Assembly (NCBI RefSeq): GCF_000346465.2
Contig: NC_034013.1
Coordinates: forward strand, 7,104,239-7,168,238
DNA from: Prunus persica
Lineage: Eukaryota > Streptophyta > Magnoliopsida > Rosales > Rosaceae
DNA: 64,000 nt
Direction of reading: 5' to 3'
Positions 49,816 to 64,000 of this stretch are shown one piece after another (positions within the stretch are counted from its first letter, which is position 1; the number at the start of each line of letters is the position of its first letter). Position numbers and translations under genes: made by a program. Below the pieces are notes generated by a model that had not been told where the DNA came from, did no database searches, and worked only from the letters and a program-made list of their open reading frames with translations.

Positions 49816-52800
49816 CGTACGAACCTGAATTGTCCAATTTCATGGACCAATCGATATCGGATTGAGTCCAAAACGTGGGGAACATCATAATACGGTGGGT
49901 GGAGTCATTTGGTGTGTTTTGAGTAAAATCCTATCTCTAAAACTATGCAAGACACCAACCTCTCCATTTCAGATTGAACTTCGTACGAACCTGAATTGTC
50001 CAATTTCTTGGACCAATCGATATCGAATTGAGTCCAAAACTTGGGGAACATCATAATACGGAGGGAGGAGTCATTTGGCGGGTTTTGAGTAAAATCCAAT
50101 CTCCACAACTGTGCAACGTACGAACCACTCCATTTCATAACGAGCTTCGTACGAACTTGAATTGTCCAATTTCATGGACCAATCGATATCGAATTGAGTC
50201 CAAAACTTGGGGAACATCATAATACGGTGGGAGGTGTCATTTGGTGTCTTTTGAGTGAAATCCAATCTCTACAACTATGCAATACACCAACCACTCCATT
50301 TCATAACGAACTTCGTCCGAACCTGAATTGTCTAATTTCATGGACCAATCGATATCGGATTGAGTCCAAAACTTGGGGAACATCATAATATGGTGGGAGG
50401 AGTCATTTGGCGGGTTTTGAGTGAAATCCAATCTCTACAACTATGCAATACACCAACGACTCCATTTCAAAACGAACATGAATTGTCCAATTTCATGGAC
50501 CAATCGATATCGGATTTAGTCCAAAACTTGTGGAACAAGATAATATGATAGGAGGAGTCATTTGGTGACTTTTGAGTGAAATTCAATGGCTAAAACTATG
50601 CAATACACTAACCACTCCATTTCATAACGAACTTCGTACGAACCTGAATTGTCCAATTTCGTGGACCAATCGATATCAGATTGAGTCCAAAACTTGGGGA
50701 ACATCATAATATAATGGGAGGAGTCATTTGGTGACTTTTGAGTGAAATTCAATGGCTAAAACTATGCAATACACTAACCACTCCATTTCAGAGCGAACTT
50801 CGTACGAGCCTGAATTGTCCAATTTCAAGGATCAATCGATATCGGATTGAGTCCAAAACTTGGGGAACATCATAATACGTTGGGAGGAGTAATTTGGTGT
50901 CTTTTGACTGAAATCGAATGGCTAAAACAATGGAATAAACCAACCACTCCATTTCAGAATGAACTTCGTAAGAACCTGAATTGTCAGATTTCATGGACCA
51001 ATTGATATCGGATTGAGTCCAAAACTTGGGGAACATCCTAATACGGTGGGACGAGTCATTTGGTGTCTTTTGAGTGAAATTCTATGGCTAAAACTATGCA
51101 ATACAACAACCACTCCATTTCAGAACGAACTTCGTATGAACCTGAATTGTCCAATTTCGTGGACCAATCAATATCGGATTGAGTCCAAAACTTGGGGAAC
51201 ATCATAATACGGTGGGAGGAGTCATTTGGTGGGTTTTGAGTGAAATCCAATCTCTACAACTATGCAATACACCAACCACTCCATTTCATATCGAACTTCA
51301 TACGAATCGGAATTATCCAATTTCATGGACCGATCGATATCGGATTGAGTCCAAAACTTGGGGAACATCATAATACGGTGGGAGGAGTCGTTTGGTGTCT
51401 TTAGAGTGAAATCCAATGGCTAAAACTATGCAATACACCAACCACTACATTTCAGAATGAACTTCGTACGAACATGAATTGTCCAATTTCATGAACCAAT
51501 CTATATCGGATTGAGTCCAAAACTAGGGCAACATCATAATACGGTGGGAGGTGTCATTTGGTGGGTTTTGAGGGAAATCCAATCTCTACAACTACGCAAT
51601 ACACCAAGCACTTCATTTCATAACGAACTTCATACGAACGTGGATATTCCAATTTCATGGACCAAGCGATATCGGAATGAGTCCAAAACTTGGGGAACAT
51701 CATAACACTGTGTGAGGAGTCATTTGGTGTCATAGTGAAATTCTATGGCTAAAACTACGCAATACACCAACCTCTCCATTTGAGAACGAACTTCCTACGA
51801 ACCTGAATTGTCCAATTTCATGGACCAATCGATATCGGATGGAGGCCAAAACTTGGGGAACATCCTAATACAGTGGGAGGAGTCATCTGGTGGCCTTTGA
51901 GTGAAATTCAATGGCTAAAACTATGCAATACACCAATCACTCCATTTTAGAACGAACTTCCTACGAACCTGAATTGTCTAATTTCATGGACCAATCGATT
52001 TCGGATTCAGGCCAAAACTTGGGGAACATCCTAATACGGTGGGAGGAGTCATCTGGTGGCCTTTGAGTGAAATCCAATGTCTACAACTATGTAACACACA
52101 AACCACTCCATTTCATAACGAACTTCGTACAAACCTGAATTGTCCAATTTCATGGACCAATCGATATCGGATTGAGTCGAAAACTTGGGGAACATCATAA
52201 TATGGTGGGAGTAGTCATTTGGTGGGTTTTGAGTGAAATCCAATCTCTACAACTATGCAATACACCAACCACTCCATTTCATAACGAACTTCATACGAAC
52301 CTGAATTATCCAATTTCATGGACCAATCGATATCGGATTGAGTCCAAAACTTGGGAAACATCATCATACGGTGGGATGAGTCATTTGGTTGGTTTTGAGT
52401 GAAATCCAATCTCTACAACTATGCAATACACTAACCACTCCATTTCATAACGAACTTCATATGAACTTGAATTGTCCAATTTCATAGACCAATCGATATC
52501 GGATTGAGTCCAAAACTTGGGGAACATCATAATATGGTGGGAGGAGTCATTTGGTGTCTTTTGAGTGAAATCCAATGGCTAAAACTATGCCATACACCAA
52601 CCACTCCATTTCAGAATGAACTTCATACGAACCTGAATTGTCCAATTTCATGGACCAATCGATATCGGATTGAGTCCAAAACTTGGGCAACATCATAATA
52701 CGGTGGGAGGTGTCATTTGGTGGGTTTTGAGTGAAATCCAATCTCTACAACTATGCAATACACCAACCACTCCATTTCATGACGAACTTCGTACGAACCT

Positions 52801-55800
52801 CAATTGTCCAATTATATGGACCAATGGATACCGGATTGAGTCCAAAACTCGGGGAACATCATAATACGATGGGAGGAGTCATTTGGTGGGTTTTGACTGA
52901 AATCCAATCTCTACAACTATGCAATACACCGACCACTCCATTTTAGAACGAACTTCGTTCGAACTTGAATTGTCCAATTTCATGGACCGATCGATATCAG
53001 ATTGAGATCAAAACGTGGGGAGCAACATACTGTGGTGGGTGGAGTCATTTGGTGGCCTTGAAGTGAAATCCAATGGGATAAACTATGCAATACACCAACC
53101 ACTCCATTTCGGAACGTACTTCATACAAACCTGAATTGTCCAATTTCGTGGACCAATCAATATCGGATTGAGTCCAAACCTTGGGAATCATCATAATACG
53201 ATGGGAAGAGTCATTTGGTGGGTTTTGAGTGAAATCGAATCTCTACAACTATGCAATACACCAACCACTCTATTTCAGAACGAACTTCGTACAAACCTGA
53301 ATTGTCCAATTTTATGGAGCATTCGATATCGGATGGAGCCCAAAACTTGGGGAACATCATAATACGGTGGGACGATTCATTTGGTGTCTTTTGAGTGAAA
53401 TCCAATGGCTAAAACTATGCAATACATCAACCACCCTATTTCATAACGAACTTCGTACGAAGTTGAATTATCCAATTTCATGGACCAATCGATATTGGAT
53501 TGAGTCTTAAACTTGGGGAACATCATAAAATGATGGGAGGAGTCATTTGGTGACTTTTGAGTGAAATCCAATGGCTAAAACTATGCAATACACTAACTAC
53601 TCCATTTCAGAACGAACTTCGTTCGAACCTGAATTATCCAATTTCATGGACCAATCGATATCGGATTGGGGAATCATCATAATCCGATGGGAGGAGTCAT
53701 TTGGTGGGTTTTGAGTGAAATCCAATCTCTACAACTGTGCCATGCACCGACCACTCCATTTCATAACGAACTTCATACGAACCTGAATTGTCCAATTTCA
53801 TCGACCAATCGATATCGGATTGAGTCCAAAACATGGGGATCAGCAGAAATACGGTGGGAGGAGTCATTTCGTGGGTTTTGAGAGAAATGCAATCTCTACA
53901 ATTATGCAATACACCAACCACCATATTTCATAACGAACTTCGTACGAACCTGAATTGTCCAATCTCATGGACCAATCGATATGGGATTGAGTCCAAAACT
54001 TTGGGAACATCATAATATGGTGGGAGGATTCATTTGGTGGGTTCTGAGTGAAATACAATCTCTACAACTATGCAATACACCAACAACTCCATTTCAGAAC
54101 GAACTTCGTACGAACCTGAATTGTGCAATTTCGTGGACCAATCGATATCGGATTGAGTCCAAAACTTGTGGAACATCATAATACGATGGGAGGTGTCATT
54201 TGGTGGGTTTTGAGTGAAATCCAATCTCTACAACTATGCAACACACCAACCACTCCGTTGCATAACGAACTTCGTACGAACCTGAACTGTCCAATTTCAG
54301 GGACCAATCGATATCGGATTGAGTCCAAAACTTGGGGAACATCATAATATGATGGGAGGAGTCATTTGGTGACTTTTGAGTGAAATCCAATGGCTAAAAC
54401 TACGCAATACACCAACTACTCTATTTCAGAACGAACTTCGTACGAACCTGAATTGTCCAATTTCATGGACCACTCCATTTCAGAACGAACTTCATATGAA
54501 CCTGAATTGTCCATTTTTAGGGACCAATCGATATCGGATTGAGTCCAAAACCTAGGAATCTTCATAATACGGTGGGAGGAGTCATTTGGTGGGTTTTGAG
54601 TGAAATCGAATCTCTACAACTATGCAAAACACCAACCACAACATTTCATAACGAACTTCGTAGGAACCTGAATTGTCCAAGTTCTTGGACCAATCGATAT
54701 CGGATTGAGTCCAAAACTTGGGCAACATCTTAATATGATGGGAGGAGTCATTTGGTGACTTTTGAGTGAAATCCAATTTCAGGGACCAATCGATATCGGA
54801 TTGAGTCCAAAACTTGGAGAACTTCATAATACGGTGGGAGGAGTCATTTGGTGGGTTTTGAGTGAAATTCAATCTCTACAACTATGCAATACACCAACCA
54901 CTCCATTTCATCACAAACTTCGTACGAACCTGAATTGTCCAATTTCATGTTCCAATCGATATAGGATTGAGTCCAAAACTTGGAGAACAACATAATATGA
55001 TGGGAGGACTCATTTGGTGACTTTCGAGTGAGATCCAATTGCAAAAACTATGCAATACACTAACCACTCCATTTCAGAACGAACTTTGTACGAACCTGAA
55101 TTGTCCAATTTCATGGACCAATCGAGATCGGATTGAGTCCAAAACTTGGGGAACATCATAATACGGTGGGAGGAGTCATTTGGCCGGTTTTGAGTGAAAT
55201 CCTACCCCGACAACTATGCAATACACCATCCACTCCATTTCATAACGAACTTCGTACGAACCTGAATTGTCTAACTTCATGGACAAATCGATATTGGATT
55301 GAGTCCAAAACATGGGGAACATCATAATATGATGGGAGGAGTCATTTGGTGTCTTTTGACTGAAATCCAACAGCTAAAACTATGCAATACACCAACCACT
55401 CCATTTCAGAACGAACTTTCGTACGAACGTGAATTGTCCAATTTAATGGAACAATCGATATCGGATTGAGTCCAAAACTTGGGGAACATCATAATACGGT
55501 GGGAGTTGTCATTTGTTGGATTTTGAGTGAAATCCAATCGCTACAACTATGCAATACCCCAACCACTCCATTTCATGACGAACTTCGTACGAACCTGAAT
55601 TGTCCAATTTCATGGACCAATCGATATCGGATTGAGTCCAAAACTTGGGGAACACCATAATACGGTGGAAGGAGTCATTTGGTGGGATTTGAGTCAAATA
55701 CAATCTCAACAACTGTGCAATACACCAACCACTCCATTTTATACCCAACTTCGTACAAACCTGAATTGTCCAATTTCATGGACCAATCGATATCAGATTG

Positions 55801-56099
55801 AGTCCAAAACTAGGGGAACATCATACTATGATGAGGGGAGTCATTTGGTGTCTTTTGACTGAAATCCAATGGCAAAAACTATGCAATACACCATCCACTC
55901 CATTTCAGAACGAACTTCGTAGGAACCTGAATTGTCCAATTTTTTGGACCAATCGATATTGGATTGAGTCCAAAACTTGGGGAATATCATAATGTGGTGG
56001 GAGGAGTCATTTGGTGGGTTTTGAGTGAAATCCAATCTCTACAACTATGCAATATACCAACCACTCTATTTCATAACGAACTTCGTACGAACCTAAATT

Positions 56100-56960
56100 G
56101 TCCAATTTCATGGACCAATCAATATCGGATTGAGTCTAAAACATGAGGAATATCATAATACGGTGGGAGGAGTCATTTGGTGGGTTTGGAGTGAAATCCA
56201 ATCTCTACAACTGTCCAATACATCAATCACTCCATTTCATAACGAACTTGGAATGAACCTGAATTGTCCAATTTCATGGACCAATCGATATCGGATTGAG
56301 TCCAAAACTTGGGGAACATCATAATACCCTGGGAGTCGTTTGGTGTCTTTTGAGTGAACTCCTATGGCTAAAACTATGCAATACAGCAAGCACTCCATTT
56401 CAGAACGAACTTCGTACGAATATGAATTGTCCAATTGATGGACCATCGATATCAGATGAGTCCAAAACTTGGGGAACATCATAATACGGTGGGAGGAGTC
56501 ATTTGGTGTGTTTTGAGTGAAATCCAATCTCTACAACTATGCAATACACCAACCACTCCATTTCATAACGAACTTCTTACGAACCTAAGTTGTCCAATTT
56601 CATGGACCAATCAATATCGGATTGAGTCTAAAACATGGGGAATATCATAATACGGTGGGAGGAGTCATTTGGTGGGTTTGGAGTGAAATCCAATCTCTAC
56701 AACTATCCAATACATCAATCACTCCATTTCATAACGAACTTGGTACGAACTTGAATTGTCCAATTTTATGGACCAATCCATATCGGATTGAGTCCAAAAC
56801 TTAGGGAACACCATAATACGGTGGGAGTCGTTTGGTGTCGTTTGAGTGAACTCCTATGCCTAAAACTATGCAATACAGCAAGCACTCCATTTCAGAACGA
56901 ACTTCGTACGAACATGAATTGTCCAATTTAATGGACCAATCGATATCAGATTGAGTCCAA
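56100..56960 (+). repeat. Trimeric higher-order repeat, ~492 bp
   Basis: The variants GGAATATCATAATACGG, GGGTTTGGAGTGAAATCC and CATCAATCACTCC, then GTGGGAGTCGTTTGGTGTC or CCTGGGAGTCGTTTGG, and CAGCAAGCACTCC recur in the same order at an offset near 492 bp. Confidence 0.75.
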
Positions 56961-59900
56961 AACTTGGGGAACATCATAATACGGTGGGAGGAGTCATTTG
57001 GTGTCTTTTGACTGAAATCCAATGGCTAAAACTATGCAATACACCAACCACTCCATTTCATAATGAACTTCATACGAACATGAATTGTCCAATTTAATGG
57101 ACCAATCGATATGAGATTGAGTCCAAAACTTGGGGAACATCATAATACGGTGGGAGGAGTCATTTGGTGGATTTTGAGTGAAATCCAATCTCTACAACTA
57201 TGCAATACACCAACCACTCCATTTCATAACGAACTTCGTACGACCCTGAATTGTCCAATTTCATGGACCAATCGATATCGGATTGAGTCCAAAACATGGG
57301 GAACATCATAATGCGGTGGGAGGAGTCCTTTGGTGGGTTTTGAGTGAAATCCAATCTCTACAATTATGCAATACACCAACTACTCCATTTCAGAACGAAC
57401 TTCGTACGAGGGTGAATTGTCCAATTTCATGGACCAATCGATATCGGATTGAGTCCAAAACTTGGGAAACAACATAATATGATGGTTGGAGTCATTTGGT
57501 GATATTTGAGTGAAATCCAATGGCTAAAACTATGCAATATACAAACCACTCCATTTCAGAATGAACTTTGTACGAACCTGAATTGTCCAATTTCATGGAC
57601 CAATCGATATCGGTTTGAGTCCAAAACTTGGGGATCATCAAAATACAGTGGGAGGAGTCATTTTGGTGGGATTTGAGTGAAATCCAATCTCTACAACTAT
57701 GCAATACACCACCAGTCCATTTCATAACGAACTTGGTACGGACCTGAATTGTCCAATTTCATGGACCAATCGATATCGGATTGAGTCCAAAACATGGGGA
57801 ACATCATAATGCGGTGGGAGGAGTCATTTGGTGGGATTTGAGCGAAATCCAATCTCTACAACTATGCAATACACCACCAGTCCATTTCATAACGAACTTC
57901 GTACAAACCTGAATTGTCCAATTTCATGTTCCAATCGATATCGGATTGAGTCCAAAACTTGGGGAACATTACAATATGATGGGAGGAGTCATTTGGTGAT
58001 TTTTGAGTGAAATCCAATGGCTAAAACTATGCAATACACTAATCACTCCATTTCAGAACAAACTTCGTACGAACTTAAATTGTCGAATTTGATGGACCAA
58101 TCGATATCGAATTGAGTCCAAAACTTGGGGAACATCATAATACAGTGGGAGGAGTCATTTGGTGGCTTTTGATTGAAATCCAATCTCTACAACTATGCAA
58201 TACACCAACTACTCCATTTCATAACGAACTTCGTTTGAACCTGAATTGTCCAATTTCATGGACCAATCGATATCGGATTGAGTCCAAAACATGGGGAACA
58301 TCATAATATGATGGGAGGAGTCATTTGGTGTCTTGTAAGTGAACTCCTATGGCTAAAACTATGGAATACACCAACCACTCCATTTCAGAATGAACTTCGT
58401 ACGAACCTGAATTGTCCAATATCATGGGCCAATCGATATCGGATTAAGTTCAAAACTTGGGTAACATCACAATATTGTTGGAGGAGTCATTTGGTGACTT
58501 TTGAGTGAAATCCAATGGCTAAAACTTTGAAATAGACATGCCACTCCATTTCAGAACGAACTTTTTTAAGAACCTAAATTGTATAATTTCATGGACCAAC
58601 CGATATCGGATTGAGTCCAAAACTTGGGGAACTTCATAATATGGTGGGAGGAGTCATTTGGTGGCTTTTGAGTGAAATCCAATCTCTACAACTATGCAAT
58701 ACACTAACCACTCCATTTAAGAACGAACTTCGTACGAAACTGAATTGTCCAATTTCATGGACCAATCAATATCGGATTGTGTCCAAAACTTGGGGAACAT
58801 CGTAATATGATGGGAGGAGTCATTTGGTGTCTTTTCAGTGAAATCCAATGGCTAAACCTATGCAATACACCAACCACTCCATTTCAGAACGAACTTCGTA
58901 CGAACCTGAATTGGCCTATTTTTGGGACCAATCGATATCGGATTGAGTCGAAAACGTGGGGAGCATCATACTGTGGTTGGTGGAGTTATTTGGTGGCTTT
59001 CGAGTGAAATCCAATGGGAAAAACTGTGCAATACACCAATCACTCCATTTCACAACGAACGTGAATTGTCCAATTTCAGGGACCAATCGATATCGGATTG
59101 AGTCCAAAACTTGGGAATCATCATAATACGATGGGAGGAGTCATTTGGTGGGTTTTGAGTGAAATCCAATCTCTACAACTATGTAACACACGAACCACTC
59201 CATTTCATAACGAACTTCGTACGAACCTGAATTGTCCACTTTCATGGACCAATCGATTTCGGATTGAGTCCAAACCTTGGGGATCATCATAATACGGTGG
59301 GAGGACTCATTTTGTGGATTTGGAAAGAAATCCAATCTCTACAACTATGCAATACACCAACTACCCTATTTCGTAACGAACTTCGTACGAACCTGAATTG
59401 TCCAATTTCAAGGACCAATTGATATCGGATTGAGTCCAAAACTTGGGGAACATCATAATACGGTGGGAGGAGTCATTTGGTTTGTTTTGAGTGAAACCCA
59501 ATCTCTACAACTATGCAATAAAGCAACCACTCCATTTCATAACGAACTTCATATGAACCTGAATTATCCAATTTCATGGACCAATCGATATCGGATTGAG
59601 TCCAGAACTTGGGGAACATCATAATACGGTGGGAGGAGTCATTTGGTGTCTTTTGAGTGAAATCCAATGGCTAAAACTATGCAATACACCAACCACTCCA
59701 TTACAGAACGAACTTCGTACGAACATGAATTGTCCAATTTCATGGACCAATAGATATCGGATTGACTTCAAAACTTGGGGAACATCATAATACAGTGAGT
59801 GGAGTCATTTGGTGGGTTTTGAGGGAAATCCAATCTCTACAACTGTGCAATACACCAACCACTCCATTTCATAACGAACTTCGTATGAACATGAATTGTC

Positions 59901-60099
59901 CAATTTCATGGACCAAGCGATATCGGAATGAGTCCAAAACTTGGGGAACATCCTAATATGGTGGGAGGAGTCATTTGGTGTCTTTTGAGTGAAATCCTAG
60001 GGCTAAAACTATGCAATACACCAACCACTCCAGTTCAGAACGAACTTCGTGCGAACCTGAATTGTCAAATTTCATGGACCAATCGATATCAGATTGAGT

Positions 60100-62300
60100 C
60101 CAAAACTTACTGACCAACATAATGTTGTGGGAGGTGTCATTTTGTAAGTTTTGTGTGAAATCCAAAGGATAAAACAATGTAATACACCAACCACTCCATT
60201 TCAGAACGAGCTTTGTACGAACCTGAATTGTCCAATTTCATAGACCAATCGATATCGGATTCAGTCCAAAACTTGGGGAACATAATAATATTGTGAGAGG
60301 AGTTATTTGGTTCGTTTTGAGTGAAATCCAATCTCTAGAACTACACAATACACAAACCACTCCATTTCAACACGAACTTCGTACGAACCTGAATTGGCCG
60401 ATTTTTGGGACCAGTCGATGTTGGATGGAGTCCAAAACTTTGGGAACATCGTAATATAGTGGGAGTAGTCATTTGGTGGGGTTTGATTGAAATCCAGTGG
60501 CCAAAACTGTGAAATACACCAACCACACCATTTCAGAACGAACTTCGTTCAAAACTGAATTGTCCAATTTCAGGGCCAATCAATATCGGATTGAGTCCAA
60601 AACTTGGGGAACATCATAATATTGTGGGAGGAGTCATTTGGTGGGTTTTTATGAAATCCAATCTCTAGAACTATACAATACACCAAAGCTTCATACAAAC
60701 CTTAATTGTCCAATTTCATGGACCAATCGATATCGGAGATCCAAAACTTGGGGAAGATCATAATATGGTGGCAGGAGTCATTTGGTGAGTTTTGAGCAAA
60801 ATCGAATTGCCAAAACTGTGCAATACATCAACCACTCCATTTCAGAACGAACTTCGTTTGAAACTGAATTGTCCGATTTTGTGGACCAATCAATATTGGA
60901 TTGAGTCCAAAACTTGGGGAACATCATAATATTGTGGGAGGAGTAATTTCTTGGGTTTTGAATGAAATCCAATCTCTTGGACGATACAGTACACCAACCA
61001 CTCCATTTCATAACGAACTTCGTACGAACCTGAATTGTTCAATTTCATGGAAAAATCAATATTGGATTGAGTGTAAAACTTGGGGAACATCATAATGTTG
61101 TGGGAGGAGTCATTTGGTGAGTTTTGAGTGAAATCCAATTGCCAAAACTATGCAACACACCAACCAATCCATTTCAGAACGAGCTTCGTATGAACCTGAA
61201 TATTCCGATTTCATCGACCAATTGATATCGGATAGAGTCCAAAAATTGGGGAACGTCATAATATTGTGGCAGTCATTTGGTGGGTTTTGTGTGAAATCCA
61301 ATCCCTAGAACTATACAATACACCAACCACTCCATTTGGGAACGAACTTCGTACAAACCTGAATTGTCCGATTTCGTCGACCAAACGATATTAGATTGAG
61401 TCCAAAACTTGGGGAACATCAAAATATTTTCGGAGGAGTCATTTGTGGGGTTTGAGTGAAATCCAATCTCTAGAACCATACAATACACCGACCACTCCAT
61501 TTCAGAACATACTTCGAACGAACCTAAATTGTCCAATTTCATGGACTAGTCGATATCGAATTGAGTCCAAAACTTGGGGAACATCATAATGTTGTGGGAG
61601 GAGTCATTTGGTGAGTTTTGAGCAAAATCTGATGGCAAAAACAATGGCATAGACCAACGACTGCATTTTAGAACGAACGTCGTACGAAACTAAATTGTCC
61701 GAATTCGTGGACCAATCGATATCGGATTGAGTCCAAAACTTGCGGAACATCATAATGTTGTGGGAGGAGTCAGTTGGTGGGTTTTGAGTGAAATCAAATC
61801 TCTAGAACTATACAATGCGCCAACCACTCCATTTCAGAACGAAGTTCGTATGAACCTAAATGTCCAATTTCATGGACCAATCGATATCAGATTGAGTCCA
61901 AAACTTGGGGAACATCATAATATAGTGGGAGGAGTCTATTAGTGGGTTTTGTGTCAAATCCAAGGGCAAAAACAATGCAATACACCACCCACTTCATACG
62001 AACCTGAATTGTCCAATTTCGTGGACCAATCGATATCGGATTGAGTCCACAACTTGGGAAACATCATAATATGGTGGGAGGAGTCATTTAGTGACTTTTG
62101 AGTGAAATCCAATGGCAAAAACTTTGCAATACACCAACTACTTCATTTCATAACGTACTACGTACGTACTGGAATTGTCCGATTTCATGGACCAATCGAT
62201 ATCGGATTGAGTACAAAACCTGGTGAACATCTAATATGATGGGAAGAGTCATTTGGTGGGTTTGAGTGAAACCCTATCTCTTGAACCATGCAATACACCA
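60100..62300 (+). repeat. Degenerate satellite subregion
   Basis: Monomers here are still recognisable but carry more substitutions and indels. Many share a distinct variant: AATATTGTGGGAGG, TCTCTAGAACTATACAATAC and GTCCGATTTC. Several are shortened, for example near 60690 and 61985. Confidence 0.7.
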
Positions 62301-64000
62301 ACCTCTCCATTTCATAAGGAACTTCATATGAACATGAACAGTCCGATTTCATGGACCAATCGATATCGAATTGAGTCCAAAACTTGGGGAACATCATAAT
62401 ATGGTGGGAGGAGTCGTTTGGTGACTTTTGAGTGAAATCCGATGGCTAAAACTATGCAAAACACCAACCACTCCATTTCATCACGAACTTCGTACAAACC
62501 TGAATTGTCCAATTTCATAGACCAATCGATATCGGATTGAGTTCAAAACTTGGGGAACATCATAATATGGTGGGAGGAGTCGTTTGGTGACTTTTGAGTG
62601 AAATCCAATGGCTAAAACTATGCAATACACCAACCACTCCATTTTAGAACGAACTTCGTACGAACCTGAATTGTCCAATTTCATGGACCAGTCGAAATCG
62701 GATTGAGTCCAAAACTTGGGGAACATAATAATACGGTGGGAGGAGTCATTTGGTGGGTTTTGAGTGAAATCCAATCTCTACAACTATGCAATACACTAAC
62801 CACTCCACTTCATAACTAACTTCATACGAACTTGAATTGTCCAATTTCATGGACCAATCGATATCGGATTGAGTCCAAAATTTGGGGAACATCATAATAT
62901 GGTGGGGGAAGTCATGTGGTGACATTTGAGTGAAATCCAACGGCTAAAAGAATGCAATACCCCCAACCACTCGATTTTTTAACAAACTTCGTATGAACAT
63001 GAATTGTCCAATTTCATGGACCAATCAATGTCGGATTGAGTCTAAAACTTGGTGAACATCATAATATGGTGGGAGGAGTCATTTGGTGACTTGTGAGTGA
63101 AATCCAATGGCTAAAATATTGAAATACACAAACCACTCCATTTCAGAACGAACTTTGTACGAACCTGAATTGTCCAATTTCATGGATCAATCGATATCGG
63201 ATTGAGTCCAAAACGTGGGGAACATCATAATATGGTGGGCGGAGTCATTTGGTGACTTTTGAGTGAAATACAATGGGTAAAACTTTGCAATACACCAACC
63301 AGTTCATTTCAGAATGAACTTCGTACGAACCTGAATTGTCCAATTTCATGGACCAATCGATATCGGATTGAGTCCAAAACTTGAGGAAAATCATAATATG
63401 ATGGGAGGAGTCATTTGGAGACTTTTGATTGAAATTCAATGGCTAAAACTATGCAATACACTAACCACTCCATTTCAGAACGAACTTCGTACGAGCCTGA
63501 ATTGTCCAATTTGATGGACCAATCGATATCGGATTGAGTCCAAAACTTGGGGAACATCATAATACGGTGGGAGGAGCCATTTGGTGGCTTTTGAGTGAAA
63601 TCCAATCTCTACAACTATGCAACACACCAACCACTCCATTTCAGAACGAACTTCGTACGAACCTGAATTGTCCAATTTCATGGACCAATCGATATCGGAT
63701 TGAGTCCAAAACTTGGGGAACATCATAATACGGTGGGAGGACTCATTTTGTGGGTTTTGAGTGAAATCCAGTCTCTACAACTATGCAATACACCAACCAC
63801 TCCATTTTATAACGCACTTCGTACGAACCTGAATCGGCCAACTTCAAGGACCAATCGATATCGGATTGAGTCTAAAACTTGGGGAACATCCTAATACGGC
63901 GGGAGGAGTCATTTGGTTGCTTTTGAGTGAAATCCTATGGCTAAAACTACGCTATACACCAACCACTCCATTTCAGAAGGAACTTCGTACGAAACTGAAC

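Larger units (their letters stand above)
42694..64000 (+). repeat. 166-bp centromere-like satellite array, right arm
   Basis: Same satellite, same orientation as the left arm; it begins in mid-monomer at the exact point where the left arm stops. It runs past the window edge. Monomer variants seen in the left arm recur here, for example TTTGAGTGAATTCCTATGG at about 12067 and about 43235. No genes or other mobile elements are visible in it. Confidence 0.95.

Overview
This is plant nuclear DNA. About 50 kb of it is a 166-bp tandem satellite, and a 13.6-kb CACTA (En/Spm-type) DNA transposon has inserted into that array. The satellite is arranged like a centromeric repeat: long head-to-tail arrays, local higher-order repeats, and no host genes. 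From memory, a 166-bp centromeric satellite is reported for Prunus (Rosaceae), so Prunus or a relative is a reasonable guess, but the sequence alone does not prove it. I see no tRNA, rRNA, CRISPR array or intact host gene.

Layout. (1) 1-29076: satellite, all monomers in the same orientation, with local 2-, 3-, 7-, 10- and 11-monomer duplications. (2) 29077-42693: one CACTA element with 14-bp perfect terminal inverted repeats (CACTACTACAAAAA) extending imperfectly to 28 bp, and a 3-bp target duplication (TGG). Removing the element and one TGG restores a normal satellite monomer. (3) 42694-64000: the satellite resumes in the same orientation, with a more degenerate stretch at about 60.1-62.3 kb.

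Inside the element, both genes are on the + strand. Gene 1 (32216-35760, six coding exons, 715 codons with consistent splice phases) joins an En/Spm-type Transposase_24-like N-terminal region, a charged coiled coil, and a C-terminal Ulp1/C48 cysteine protease domain with its H, D, Q and C residues present. Gene 2 (37727-41081) is a TNP2 transposase with Transpos_assoc, Transposase_21, DUF4218 and DUF4216 regions. A 443-bp run of N removes much of its catalytic core, and each edge of the gap shows a frameshift. A broken fragment of the host proteasome gene RPN6 (PSMD11) lies in the left non-coding region, which looks like transposon gene capture.

The most unusual signal is a short CG-rich motif, CGTCG/CGACG (extended form ACCGTCGT/ACGACGGT). 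It is strewn through the AT-rich non-coding DNA of the element: both ends, the intergenic region, the leader introns and all five coding introns of gene 1. The gene 1 exons are almost free of it (hand count about 42 in 1.4 kb of intron against 1 in 2.1 kb of exon). In the introns it is strongly biased to one strand, and introns 1, 3 and 4 carry recognisably homologous motif cassettes. This looks like a dispersed cis-element array, plausibly bound by an element-encoded protein or acting in the pre-mRNA. That function is inference.
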